Origin: an uncultured Myxococcales bacterium | GTDB lineage: Bacteria > Myxococcota_A > UBA9042 | DNA: 64,000 nt | Reading direction: 5' to 3' | Assembly (NCBI GenBank): GCA_903842345.1 | Contig: CAIMLR010000005.1 | Span: 1-64,000, forward strand | In this document: positions 25,161 to 33,362 of the stretch, in pieces | Layout: each line of letters starts with the position of its first letter | Numbering within the stretch: position 1 is the first letter of the stretch | Position numbers and translations under genes: made by a program | Notes under the pieces: model-generated | What the model was told of the DNA's origin: nothing | What the model saw: the letters and a program-made list of their open reading frames with translations, nothing else | Databases searched by the model: none

Positions 25161-26702
25161 CTACCCGCGCCGCGCCGGCTGATACGCCCACATCTTGAAC
25201 ACATTCAAGTCGCGATCCGCCGTGACCGGCTTCCACTTGAACCGCATCGCCACTTCGCGCACGTGCTCCGCCGGCACCACGTACACCCAGTTGCGCCAGC
25301 GGAACTTGCGGTCGCTGCCCGCACACACCGCGTTCTTCAGGCGTCGGTCGTTGCCTTCCACTTCCGCTTCCCAGTCGCCGTGCACGTAGTCCGTGCGCCA
25401 AATCAGGTACACGTCCTTGCCCGGCTCGATGTTGCGCATCTCAAATTCAAGCTGCCCGCCCTCAAACGCCACGCCCGCATCCTCCACGACGGTGCCGTCC
25501 GGGTACTTGAGCTTCTGCCGCGTCCGGTACTTGTCGCGCTCGCCGGTCACCTTCCACGCATGGCCGCGCTCGCTCTCGGCGTCCAGCGGGTCCAGCGTGT
25601 CGATGAGCACCAGATCCAGGCCCTCGATGCTCAGCTGGTCGGTAAACGCCGTCGACCGCACCTTGATGCTCTCAATCACCGCGTTGGTGTCCGCCGACCG
25701 CTCCGCCACCTTCGGCGCGTTGTCCAGGTTCTTGGCAAACAGCGCGCCCATGAACTTCAGACACTCGTTCTGGTAGCTCAGCAGCTCGCCCAGGAACTCC
25801 GGCGTGAATACCCGCTCGTCAAACCGCTTCACCGCGATTTCCACGTGCTTCTTGTAGTTGGCAAAGTCGCGCTGGCTTGAAATCGCCGGCTGGTTCGCCT
25901 CGATGCTCTCGACCAACGTCGTTTGGTGGCTCAGCACGATCAGTTGCAGGTCAAAAACATTGCGCAAATCCACCGCTTGCGTGTGCAGCAGCATCTCCAG
26001 CGTGATGAAGCTGTGCAGCACGTCCGCCGCGGGCAGGATCTGCAGCTGGTGGAACAGGTACGCGTAGATCTGCTTGGACTTGCGGATCGTCTCCATGAAC
26101 GACCACAGCTGCTGCGGGCTCAGGAAACTGCCCGCGATACCCGCTGTGGGCGCAAACCGCGTGTCGATTTCGTCGGCACCCGGCGCGAGCTGCGACTTCG
26201 CCGCGGTAATCCGCCGCACGCCCTTGCTCAGCGCGATGCGGCACAGTTCAACTTCCGTCGCGATATCCGGCTCGGCCACGGTCCACTCCACTTTGGCCGT
26301 CTCGCTCACGCGGCGATGGCCCTTGAAGTCGAGGTTCTCCTTGTAGCTGATAAAGTCCGTCAGCTCCTCGATATACCGCGCCACCAGGTAGACCGTGGTC
26401 GGCAGCTTGAAGTCCACCGGGTTGAGCTGCTTGATCTCCGGCTCCCACAGGAACACGTCATTGCCCTGCCCGTCCACCGCGTAGCCCGACTGCACTTCCA
26501 CCGCCAACTCGCCGCGACCGCGCCCTGACACGCGAAAGCCGCCCAGCGCGTGCGGCACGATGCCCGGACCGTGCAGCATCCGGTTGTGCAGCTTGCGCTT
26601 CTCCACGTGGTAACGCTCGCCCTGATTCCAGTCCGTCTCCGACGTGCGAAAGCCGCGGAAAAAGTTCAGGCGCTTGAAGTTCTTGTCCGTAATCTCGGCC
26701 AT
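25161..26702 (-). CDS. CIS-associated baseplate or fibre protein of unknown fold
   Basis: 513 residues from an ATG with AGGA five bases upstream. The N-terminus (KNFKRLNFFRGFRTSETDWNQGERYH, then RMLHGPGIVPHALGG and VQSGYAVDGQGNDVFL) is of a type I associate with proteins encoded beside gpJ/gpI baseplate genes of phage-like injection systems. The middle is helical (about 170-350) and the C-terminal 120 residues are beta-rich. No signal peptide or enzyme motif is seen. The order after gpI, where fibres are usually encoded, suggests a wedge, fibre or receptor-binding part. This is inferred from position. Confidence 0.6.
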   Translation of the reverse strand: MAEITDKNFKRLNFFRGFRTSETDWNQGERYHVEKRKLHNRMLHGPGIVPHALGGFRVSGRGRGELAVEVQSGYAVDGQGNDVFLWEPEIKQLNPVDFKLPTTVYLVARYIEELTDFISYKENLDFKGHRRVSETAKVEWTVAEPDIATEVELCRIALSKGVRRITAAKSQLAPGADEIDTRFAPTAGIAGSFLSPQQLWSFMETIRKSKQIYAYLFHQLQILPAADVLHSFITLEMLLHTQAVDLRNVFDLQLIVLSHQTTLVESIEANQPAISSQRDFANYKKHVEIAVKRFDERVFTPEFLGELLSYQNECLKFMGALFAKNLDNAPKVAERSADTNAVIESIKVRSTAFTDQLSIEGLDLVLIDTLDPLDAESERGHAWKVTGERDKYRTRQKLKYPDGTVVEDAGVAFEGGQLEFEMRNIEPGKDVYLIWRTDYVHGDWEAEVEGNDRRLKNAVCAGSDRKFRWRNWVYVVPAEHVREVAMRFKWKPVTADRDLNVFKMWAYQPARRG

Positions 26703-26726
26703 CACATCCTCACAGGGAACGTCAGG

Positions 26727-27611
26727 TTAGCTTTCAGGACCCAGCGCATCGTCGCCAATCGTCAGGAACGGCGTGGCGTCGCTGACCGAATCAGCCTGGG
26801 CAAAAGTCAGGTAGTACATCGTGTGCGCCGGCTTCTCCGCCAGAATCACCCGGTGAATGCGCACGATTTGCTCGTTGGAGAAGTGGTGATCCGGCATCGG
26901 CAGGTGCACCACAAAACAATGCGCAAGGTTCAACGGCGGCAGGATCGTCGACGACACGCCGATCTCCGACGCCACGCCCACGCGAAACGGCTCAAACGGC
27001 CACACGTTCTCGCGAATCTCCGCGTCGTAGCCCAGGTACATCCGCAGCAGCGTTTCCAGCGATTGCCGCGTACCGCGCTGGTTGTACAGGGACGGCGCGA
27101 CGCGCAGCCACTGGCGCTTCTGCGCCTCCGTCCAATCCGTCTCCAGGTGCAGCGCCAGCCAGGACGCCAGCCACGGGAGGTACTGCGCGTCGGTTTCCAG
27201 CGGCTTCAGCAGGGTCGGCACGCGGTCGATCGTGTCCGCCGTGCGATCGTGGATCTGCTGGAACATCCAGAGGAACTGCTGGAGCAGCGCGTTTTCCTCG
27301 TTGGCCATCGAGTAGAGCTGCGGCAGGAACCGGCTCCAGCTCTGGCGCGCAACCTGCAGCTCAATCGCCGCCGCGCTGTCGACCAACTGGCCGCGCATCG
27401 GCGTCTGCGCGACGACCTGAAAGTCCTCGGCGTAGGCTTCCACGTAGCGGACCTGGACGTTCGGCGCGCCATCCGCAGCGGCAAAGCCGGCTTGGGCGAC
27501 GACAATCTGCGCGTCGCGCAGGCGCATGCCGGTCAGCTCCGGCACAATCACCTTGCGGCTGCGCCGTTCTGCCTGTCGCGCGCCGCCGCGCATGTTCGCC
27601 GAATCCACCAT
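26727..27611 (-). CDS. Phage tail protein I-like baseplate protein with N-terminal PASTA-like domain
   Basis: 294 residues. Residues about 21-90 read as a PASTA domain (IVPELTGMRLRDAQIVVAQAG, then VVAQTPMRGQLVD). From about 92 the gpI / Afp12-like baseplate wedge domain follows (FLPQLYSMANE, FLWMFQQIHDR, LPWLASWLAL, QKRQWLRVAPSLYNQRGT), ending in a beta-rich tail. gpI partners gpJ in the baseplate wedge. PASTA repeats are known from Ser/Thr kinases and penicillin-binding proteins, where they can bind peptidoglycan, so a baseplate-borne PASTA could contact cell wall. GGAGA precedes the ATG. It lies 15 bases after the gpJ gene. Confidence 0.8.
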   Translation of the reverse strand: MVDSANMRGGARQAERRSRKVIVPELTGMRLRDAQIVVAQAGFAAADGAPNVQVRYVEAYAEDFQVVAQTPMRGQLVDSAAAIELQVARQSWSRFLPQLYSMANEENALLQQFLWMFQQIHDRTADTIDRVPTLLKPLETDAQYLPWLASWLALHLETDWTEAQKRQWLRVAPSLYNQRGTRQSLETLLRMYLGYDAEIRENVWPFEPFRVGVASEIGVSSTILPPLNLAHCFVVHLPMPDHHFSNEQIVRIHRVILAEKPAHTMYYLTFAQADSVSDATPFLTIGDDALGPES

Positions 27612-27626
27612 CCGCTCGCTCTCTCC

Positions 27627-30600
27627 TTAGACGATCCGCTCGTGCGATTTTTCGACTACGTCCACGCGAACGCAGTGCACAAGCTGACCCGGCGCGACCT
27701 TGAATTGCTCCACTTCCAGTTTGGACCCCTCGTCCAGCAGCCGCACGCGGTCGACAAAATCGACGCCCGGCACGTCCTCGATCACGTGATACAGGTCCAC
27801 GCGGTACACCGGTCGGCCAAACGGCCAGCCTTTGCCGTCGCGCCCGCCCTTGAGCGGATGCAGGAACCACCGCACGCGCCGCTGGATTTCCCGCTTGACG
27901 CGCTCTGAGCCCGCAGACTGCAGCACGATGATGTCCACCTGCACCGAAAGCTCCTGGAACGTCGGGCGGCGCACGTTGAGCACCGTCGAGAGCAGCTTGC
28001 GATCGGCCAGGTGATTGCGCACGCGCCGCAGCAACTCCGTCGAAGGAATCGGCTTTTCCAGAAAGTCCGGATGGTTCTCAGCAATCTTGGGCACCACGAC
28101 GACCGTGACTTCCCCCTCGCGCTCGGGCGACGGCAGCGCACACACGCGCGCGACCGAGTTGGACGCCTCCAGCGCCAGCCACTCAAAATCCTCCGCCGTC
28201 ACCGCGCGACCGCGCGCTTTCAAGCTGTGCGGACCGCGGCGCTTCGCCTGCTCAACCGTCTCCAGATTGCAGCCGCCCGACGCCGCGTGCAGATTGCGCA
28301 CCTTCTCCACGTACGGCACGGCCTGCAGGAGCACGGTCAGGCTATCGGCCGGCACGTTGCCTTCCTCGCCGCCGCCGACCTGGTAGCGTTTGCAGAGGAT
28401 GTTGCGGTCGCCCTTGGGCGGGACCAAGCCGTGGATGCCGTCGCCAAAGCGGATCTCGTTGGTGACGATGTCCTTGACGTAGTGCCGCGCATTGGCCGCC
28501 GATTCATACAGGCTGTCGACCTGCCGCCAGCGCACAAGCACGCCGTCCGGCTGGCCATCGTCTTCAACCGCGGTATCGCCAAACGTCGCCTTCAGCGCCT
28601 CGAACTCCGGGCCACTCGGCCGCTCGCGCTCGCGCACCCAGATTTCCTCGCCCGGCAGCACGGGGCCGCGGACAAAGCGATAGGACTGGTTGGGCGTGCC
28701 GGTGGACGAGCCGAGCGCCGCCTCGCCGTACGTCGTCAAATTGGACGCGGTCGCGGCATTCAGCACCACGTCGCGCAGCAGCGGCAGCTCGTCGTAGCCG
28801 CCAAATTCCAGCCGCGCCCGAAGCCAGTACAGGTTCTCACCATAGCGCTTGTTGGCGCGGTGATCCTTGGGCCCGACGAACTCGACGAAGCCGGATTGGG
28901 CAAATCCCCACGTCTGGTCGCGCACGTTCAGCGCCGCCCACTCCCGGCCGTTCCAGAATTCCCAGGCGATGAGCTGCTCAGCGTTGGACTGCGCCAGATG
29001 CCGCGCCGTCGCGCCCGGACCCGCCCGCAGACTGCGGCCATTGCCCTCGCCTTCCGCCAAGTCCATCCACATCAGGTGGCGCTCGTTGGGAAACGGATCG
29101 CGGAAACCGAGATACAGCGTCGGGCTCTCCTCGCTCACTGGCGTGAACGCCACAAACGGCTTGAGCGGCTCGGCGGCCTGCGGCGTCAGGTCCGTGTAGA
29201 CAAAATCGTTGTACGCGATGACTTTGTCGAACGCGTGCTCCTGTTCGGCAAACCGCAGGGACAGGCTCTTCACGGTCGGTGGACGCAGCGGCCGCGGGTT
29301 CTTCCAAATCCAACGGTCGTTCTCCAGCTCGTACGTGCCGCGCAGTCCGTAATCGCCGCGTTCAATGCGGGCGCGAATCCACGGGCCTTCCTTGCCGGCA
29401 AAATCGAGCGCGCGCAGGTCCTTGGGCCGGCGAAACGCGATGGGCCCCGAGTTCGTCAGGCAGCGCGTCTCGTCGCGGAAGTCCAGACCGGCGTCTTCCT
29501 CGTCAAATTCGCCGACGCCAGATTTGCCAAGCAACTTCCAGCGCTTGCCGTTCCAGTATTCCCACGCGACGACGAGTTCCTTGCTGGCCTGCGGCGCCTC
29601 CACCAGGCTCGGATCGGCCAACTCCACGTCAATGCGCACTTCCGCATCGACGTGCCCCAGCACCCGGTCGCACAGAATGTACAGGGCAAAATCCTGCGCC
29701 GGCTCCTTGCCAAACGGCTGCACGTGGCGGTCCAGATCCAGCCGGAACTGCGTCCCGCTGTCCAGCACGGAATACGCCAGCTCCGCCTGCTCGCCCTCGC
29801 CCGTCAGCTCCAGCCGCATCCGCACGATGTCACACGCCGTCTGCGCCGCGCTCGCCGGCACTTCGGACAGCTTGCCGCGCAGCCACAGCCCTTCCACGTC
29901 GTTCACCGTCGTCACGCCCGGCGGCACGACCGGTCCAATGAGCGCGATCTGGTCGGCATCGGTGTCAATCGACGGCTGCTGAAGCTCGCGCCAACGTTCG
30001 CCGTCAAAATACTCCCACTCCAGCATCCGGCAGAGCGGCGTCTGGGTATCCGCCGGCGTCGTTGTCCGCAAGGTCAGGATCGACGCCTCGTTGAACGCCG
30101 CCAAACGCGCGTCTGAAACGTACAGGTAGCGTTCCAGCGAACGCACGCCCGCCCAAATCGGCACGCCGGTCGGCAGGCCCAGACCGCCATCGCGCTTGCG
30201 CCCGAGCAGCGCGGTATTGTCGGCAAACGTGTCGTGGTGTTGGCTCAGGCACTTGAGCAACTGGTTGTTGGTGACGACGATCTCGTGCTCGGTCTCAAAC
30301 GTCACGGAACTGCCGTCCTGCCCCGGCTTGGTCGCCACGCGCGTGCCCGCGGGCACCACCACGCGATCCGCCTTGGGGTGAATGGCAAACTGAAGCACCG
30401 TGCGCGCCGGCTGCGGCGGCGTCAGCGTGACGCCCATCAGCTCCAGGAACGCGAGGTAATTCTTCTCCGGCACGCGGTTGAGCCGGTACAGCGTCATCTC
30501 CGTCATCCACGCGAACAGCTCGATGAGCGCGATGCCCGGGTCCGACGGATTGTGGTTGGTCCACTCTGGGCAATACTGCGGAATCAGGCGGATCGCTTCC

Positions 30601-30650
30601 TGGACGATGTCGTCAAAGCTGCGGTCGTCGAGATTGGGACTCGGGATCAT
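27627..30650 (-). CDS. Baseplate J-like wedge protein (gpJ/Afp11-like)
   Basis: 1007 residues. The N-terminal signature of large contractile-injection baseplate J proteins is clear: PSPNLDDRSFDDIVQEAIRLIP, HNPSDPGIALIELFAWMTEMTLYRLNRVPEKNYLAFLELMG. The C-terminal third carries the gpJ core (IRFGDGIHGLVPP, AVTAEDFEWLALEAS, TVVVVPK). It forms the baseplate wedge that couples hub rotation to sheath contraction. The start has GGAG upstream and lies 15 bases after the gp25 gene. A long antisense frame (28011-30116) is a codon-bias shadow. Confidence 0.85.
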   Translation of the reverse strand: MIPSPNLDDRSFDDIVQEAIRLIPQYCPEWTNHNPSDPGIALIELFAWMTEMTLYRLNRVPEKNYLAFLELMGVTLTPPQPARTVLQFAIHPKADRVVVPAGTRVATKPGQDGSSVTFETEHEIVVTNNQLLKCLSQHHDTFADNTALLGRKRDGGLGLPTGVPIWAGVRSLERYLYVSDARLAAFNEASILTLRTTTPADTQTPLCRMLEWEYFDGERWRELQQPSIDTDADQIALIGPVVPPGVTTVNDVEGLWLRGKLSEVPASAAQTACDIVRMRLELTGEGEQAELAYSVLDSGTQFRLDLDRHVQPFGKEPAQDFALYILCDRVLGHVDAEVRIDVELADPSLVEAPQASKELVVAWEYWNGKRWKLLGKSGVGEFDEEDAGLDFRDETRCLTNSGPIAFRRPKDLRALDFAGKEGPWIRARIERGDYGLRGTYELENDRWIWKNPRPLRPPTVKSLSLRFAEQEHAFDKVIAYNDFVYTDLTPQAAEPLKPFVAFTPVSEESPTLYLGFRDPFPNERHLMWMDLAEGEGNGRSLRAGPGATARHLAQSNAEQLIAWEFWNGREWAALNVRDQTWGFAQSGFVEFVGPKDHRANKRYGENLYWLRARLEFGGYDELPLLRDVVLNAATASNLTTYGEAALGSSTGTPNQSYRFVRGPVLPGEEIWVRERERPSGPEFEALKATFGDTAVEDDGQPDGVLVRWRQVDSLYESAANARHYVKDIVTNEIRFGDGIHGLVPPKGDRNILCKRYQVGGGEEGNVPADSLTVLLQAVPYVEKVRNLHAASGGCNLETVEQAKRRGPHSLKARGRAVTAEDFEWLALEASNSVARVCALPSPEREGEVTVVVVPKIAENHPDFLEKPIPSTELLRRVRNHLADRKLLSTVLNVRRPTFQELSVQVDIIVLQSAGSERVKREIQRRVRWFLHPLKGGRDGKGWPFGRPVYRVDLYHVIEDVPGVDFVDRVRLLDEGSKLEVEQFKVAPGQLVHCVRVDVVEKSHERIV

Positions 30651-30665
30651 GCGAACTCCAGCCTG

Positions 30666-31067
30666 CTACAGGTCTTGCTCTCGGCGCAGGTAGAAGGGAT
30701 ACACGAGGTTGCGGTCTTCGTTCGTCGCGATAATCTTGTAGCGAATCGAGACGTTGAGCTGCGAAGCGCGCGTGTCGTCCGGGGCAGCGTTGACTTCGAC
30801 GTCGCGGATCCGCGGCTCCCATTTCTCCAGCGCTTCGCGAACGTAGAACGCCACAAAGCCGGCGGTCGTCGGCGAATTTGGGTGGAAAACGTAGTCGTGG
30901 ATGCGGCAGCCAAACAGCGGCCGCATGACGCGCTCGCCAATCGCGGTGCCGAGGATGGAGCGGATGCCCTGGTCGATGTTGTCAGCGCCGTCCGCCATGG
31001 CCATGCCGCCAAACGCGTTGATGCGCAGGGGAAAAGCGATGCCTTTGCCGAGGAAGCTGCGCGCCAT
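30666..31067 (-). CDS. gp25-like baseplate protein
   Basis: 133 residues, the IraD/Gp25-like family (Afp9/TssE-type). Hallmarks are GIAFPLRINAFGG near the start, DNIDQGIRSILGTAIGERVMRPLFGCRIHDYVFHPN, and EALEKWEPRIRDVEVN. This small protein sits at the junction of baseplate and sheath and starts sheath polymerisation. The ATG at 31067 follows the zinc-ribbon gene stop by one base, so translation is coupled. Confidence 0.9.
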   Translation of the reverse strand: MARSFLGKGIAFPLRINAFGGMAMADGADNIDQGIRSILGTAIGERVMRPLFGCRIHDYVFHPNSPTTAGFVAFYVREALEKWEPRIRDVEVNAAPDDTRASQLNVSIRYKIIATNEDRNLVYPFYLRREQDL

Positions 31068-31068
31068 G

Positions 31069-31266
31069 TCAACCCAACCAGCCTTCGAAATCGAGGCGGC
31101 AACTGCCACAACGCACGGTGAGCTTGCCGTCGACTTCGCGGCAATCCAGGTCGGCGTTTTCGCACACCGGACAGCGGTGTCCGTCCGGATGGCCGGAAGC
31201 GACCTGCGTGAGCACATCGCCGAGCATCATCAGCAGTTCTTCCGGGTCGAGATCGCTCGGTTGCAC
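31069..31266 (-). CDS. Small zinc-ribbon protein within the CIS baseplate genes
   Basis: 65 residues from a GTG with GGAGG five bases upstream. After a helical start (DLDPEELLMMLGDVLTQVA) come two Cys pairs, Cys32-x2-Cys35 and Cys53-x2-Cys56, the layout of a rubredoxin-like zinc ribbon. It lies between the gpD-like hub and gp25, where contractile systems usually encode the gpV/PAAR spike. It may be a spike-tip or assembly factor, but this is positional inference. It has no signal peptide. Confidence 0.7.
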   Translation of the reverse strand: MQPSDLDPEELLMMLGDVLTQVASGHPDGHRCPVCENADLDCREVDGKLTVRCGSCRLDFEGWLG

Positions 31267-31493
31267 GCGCACCTCCGCTCTTCTGCGCGAGCATGGCCGC
31301 CGCCCGCGCACACTGTCAACGCGCGCGACCCAAGGACGGTCAGCCCCGCACCAACGTTCCGCACTTTACGCCTTGGCGGCCGCGCCAATCCAACATCATT
31401 TCAAAGTGTTGACCAGCACCGGCTGAACGCGAATTTGCCACCATTCGCGCCCACGGCAGGTCACCGGGGCGATCGTCAATCCTGACCGATCGG

Positions 31494-32651
31494 TCAGTCG
31501 CCTTTGACGTTGCGGGAGACGCTGATTGTCGTGCGGTAGCCTTCGCTCGGCCGGTAGACGTGCGTGGCGGCCGTAATGAGGTAAACCCCCGTGTACGCCT
31601 TGCCAAATCCGACGAGCTCAACCGTCTTGCCGGGAAGCAGCTTGGGATTGCCCTGCACTGTCAGTTCGCCCGTGAGCAGGTCCATGCTGAACTGATCAAA
31701 CAGCGCCTGCGCCAAAGCCTGCGCTTCTTCTTTGGAGTTGACCGGTTGGTCAACAACGACGTATTTGCGCCCGGACGAAGCATTGCCATACAGCGCCTTG
31801 CCCGCAGTCTTGGCGCCCGCTTCCCCGGAAAAAGCGTACGTGGACGTCGTCACGCTCGCCACGATGTTCTTCTTGGTCTTGAAATCCCAGCTCCGCACTT
31901 CCACCGCGGCGTACTGCTGCACGGTCGAGAGGCGCAGTTGCGCGGACAGCACCAGCCCGCCCGTCTTGTCCCCCTGCTGCGGCCGTTCCCAGGACAGCTT
32001 GGCCACCGGCGTCGCCTTCGCGTCCGGCTTGATGAACTGCACGTCCTTCTTGCCGGTCGGATCCGCCTTGAACTCGATGCTCGCACCGATCGCCCGCAGG
32101 AATTCGAAATCGCTGACGTTCAACTGCGGAATATAGTCGTGCTTCACGGTCGTCGAGGACAGATTGCCAGTCGACAGCGAATCCGACGCGCCGCCTTGCT
32201 GCGATTTGGAGTCGTTGATGACCTGCTTGACCGTTGAAGTCGGCGTCTGCGTCGCCTGCAGGCCGTCGCCCCACGTCTTGGACCGCTGGCCGCGCGTCAG
32301 CCGGTGCAGCTTGTGATACCCGGAAATCGTCGTGCGATAGCCGAGATCCGAATCAAAACTCGGCTCGATATAGGCAATTTCGCCCACGCACAATTCCACC
32401 GCGTCACCGGTCAGCCCCATCGCGATCGACACTTCCGCGCCCGGCTTGAACGCGTCGAGCAGCGCGAACTTCGCGAATTTCTTCATGTTGAATTCGACGG
32501 TGAACATGTCCGGATTGTCCAGACGCAGGTCGATGTGCGCGCCCAGGATGGCCGTGCCATTGCGCAAATCAAAGGTCTCGCCGTTGTCCGCCTTGAGCGA
32601 ATACGAACCGTCGATCTTGATCAGCAGTTGCGGTGCATGGCGATCGGGCAT
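31494..32651 (-). CDS. gpD/VgrG-like baseplate hub protein
   Basis: 385 residues matching the gp27-like hub half of Afp8/VgrG/gpD. Features include the beta-rich start (QLLIKIDGSYSLKADN), DPSF-type GEIAYIEPSFDSD, ISGYHKLHRLTRGQRSKTW, SDFEFLRAIGASIEF, and the C-terminal LLPGKTVELVGFGKAYTGVYLI. The OB-fold and needle domains of a full VgrG are missing and no gpV gene follows, so the spike must be another protein. GGAG precedes the ATG. About 180 bases with no gene separate it from the zinc-ribbon gene. Confidence 0.85.
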   Translation of the reverse strand: MPDRHAPQLLIKIDGSYSLKADNGETFDLRNGTAILGAHIDLRLDNPDMFTVEFNMKKFAKFALLDAFKPGAEVSIAMGLTGDAVELCVGEIAYIEPSFDSDLGYRTTISGYHKLHRLTRGQRSKTWGDGLQATQTPTSTVKQVINDSKSQQGGASDSLSTGNLSSTTVKHDYIPQLNVSDFEFLRAIGASIEFKADPTGKKDVQFIKPDAKATPVAKLSWERPQQGDKTGGLVLSAQLRLSTVQQYAAVEVRSWDFKTKKNIVASVTTSTYAFSGEAGAKTAGKALYGNASSGRKYVVVDQPVNSKEEAQALAQALFDQFSMDLLTGELTVQGNPKLLPGKTVELVGFGKAYTGVYLITAATHVYRPSEGYRTTISVSRNVKGD

Positions 32652-32690
32652 GGGCGGCTCCTGAGCCGTGAGGGGACGAAACGTTTTGAA

Positions 32691-33362
32691 TTACTTGAGA
32701 ATCGGCGGAATCAGCAGGCGCCGCCCGGGCGTCAAGCTCAGCGGATCATCGATGCCATTGGCTTCCGCGATGCGCCGCCACTGCGCCGGGTCGTCGTACT
32801 CCGCGGCCGCCAGCCCCGCCAGCGTGTCGCCGCGCTGGAGCAAGCGAACGTGCGCGGTATCCGGGCTCTTCAACTGCGTCTGCTGCTGCGGCACTTCCTT
32901 CAGCGTAATGGTGCAGCTCGCGCGAACCGGCGTCGCATCGGGCAAGAACATCGTGTAGGTCACGGAGAAATCCGCCAGCTGCCAGACGTAAGTCGGCGTT
33001 TGGTTGGCCTTTGAGCCAAAATTCGCGCCCCACATGAACACGACGTACGGCGGCCGATGCAGGTGCTCATCAACGTGCGCCATCTTCTCCAGCGTGGCGA
33101 TGTACGCCGTGTACACGCTGATGCCGAGCTCGTAGGTGTCAAACCACACGGTCCCGAACTTCAGCGTCGCCGGACCGCCGGTCACATGCTGTTGATCCGG
33201 GGAATTGGCGTTCGCCGTCTTCTGCGCCACGGGCACAGCCGACTTCGTCATGGTCATCTCAGTCGGATTGAACTGAAACGCCAGCGCGTCAAAGTCCTCC
33301 ACTTTGTCGTGGAAGCCCAAGACGGCGCGAACGAGCTGTCCCGTCGGATTGCCACTAGCCAT
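32691..33362 (-). CDS. LysM-containing baseplate protein (gp53/Afp7-like)
   Basis: 223 residues. The N-terminal beta-rich tail domain (FQFNPTEMTMTKS, WFDTYELGISVYTAYIATLEKM, PPYVVFMWG) is that of contractile-system baseplate proteins. It ends in one LysM domain at about 168-221 (LLQRGDTLAGLAAAEY, WRRIAEANGI, LTPGRRLLIPP). It joins hub, tube and wedges. Its start lies inside the end of the Ala-rich gene (eight-base overlap), showing tight coupling. Confidence 0.88.
   Translation of the reverse strand: MASGNPTGQLVRAVLGFHDKVEDFDALAFQFNPTEMTMTKSAVPVAQKTANANSPDQQHVTGGPATLKFGTVWFDTYELGISVYTAYIATLEKMAHVDEHLHRPPYVVFMWGANFGSKANQTPTYVWQLADFSVTYTMFLPDATPVRASCTITLKEVPQQQTQLKSPDTAHVRLLQRGDTLAGLAAAEYDDPAQWRRIAEANGIDDPLSLTPGRRLLIPPILK

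Noticed and set aside
28011-30116. Plus-strand 701-codon frame inside gpJ
   Set aside because: Low-complexity Arg/Gln/His sequence, antisense to a clear baseplate gene; a GC-bias shadow.
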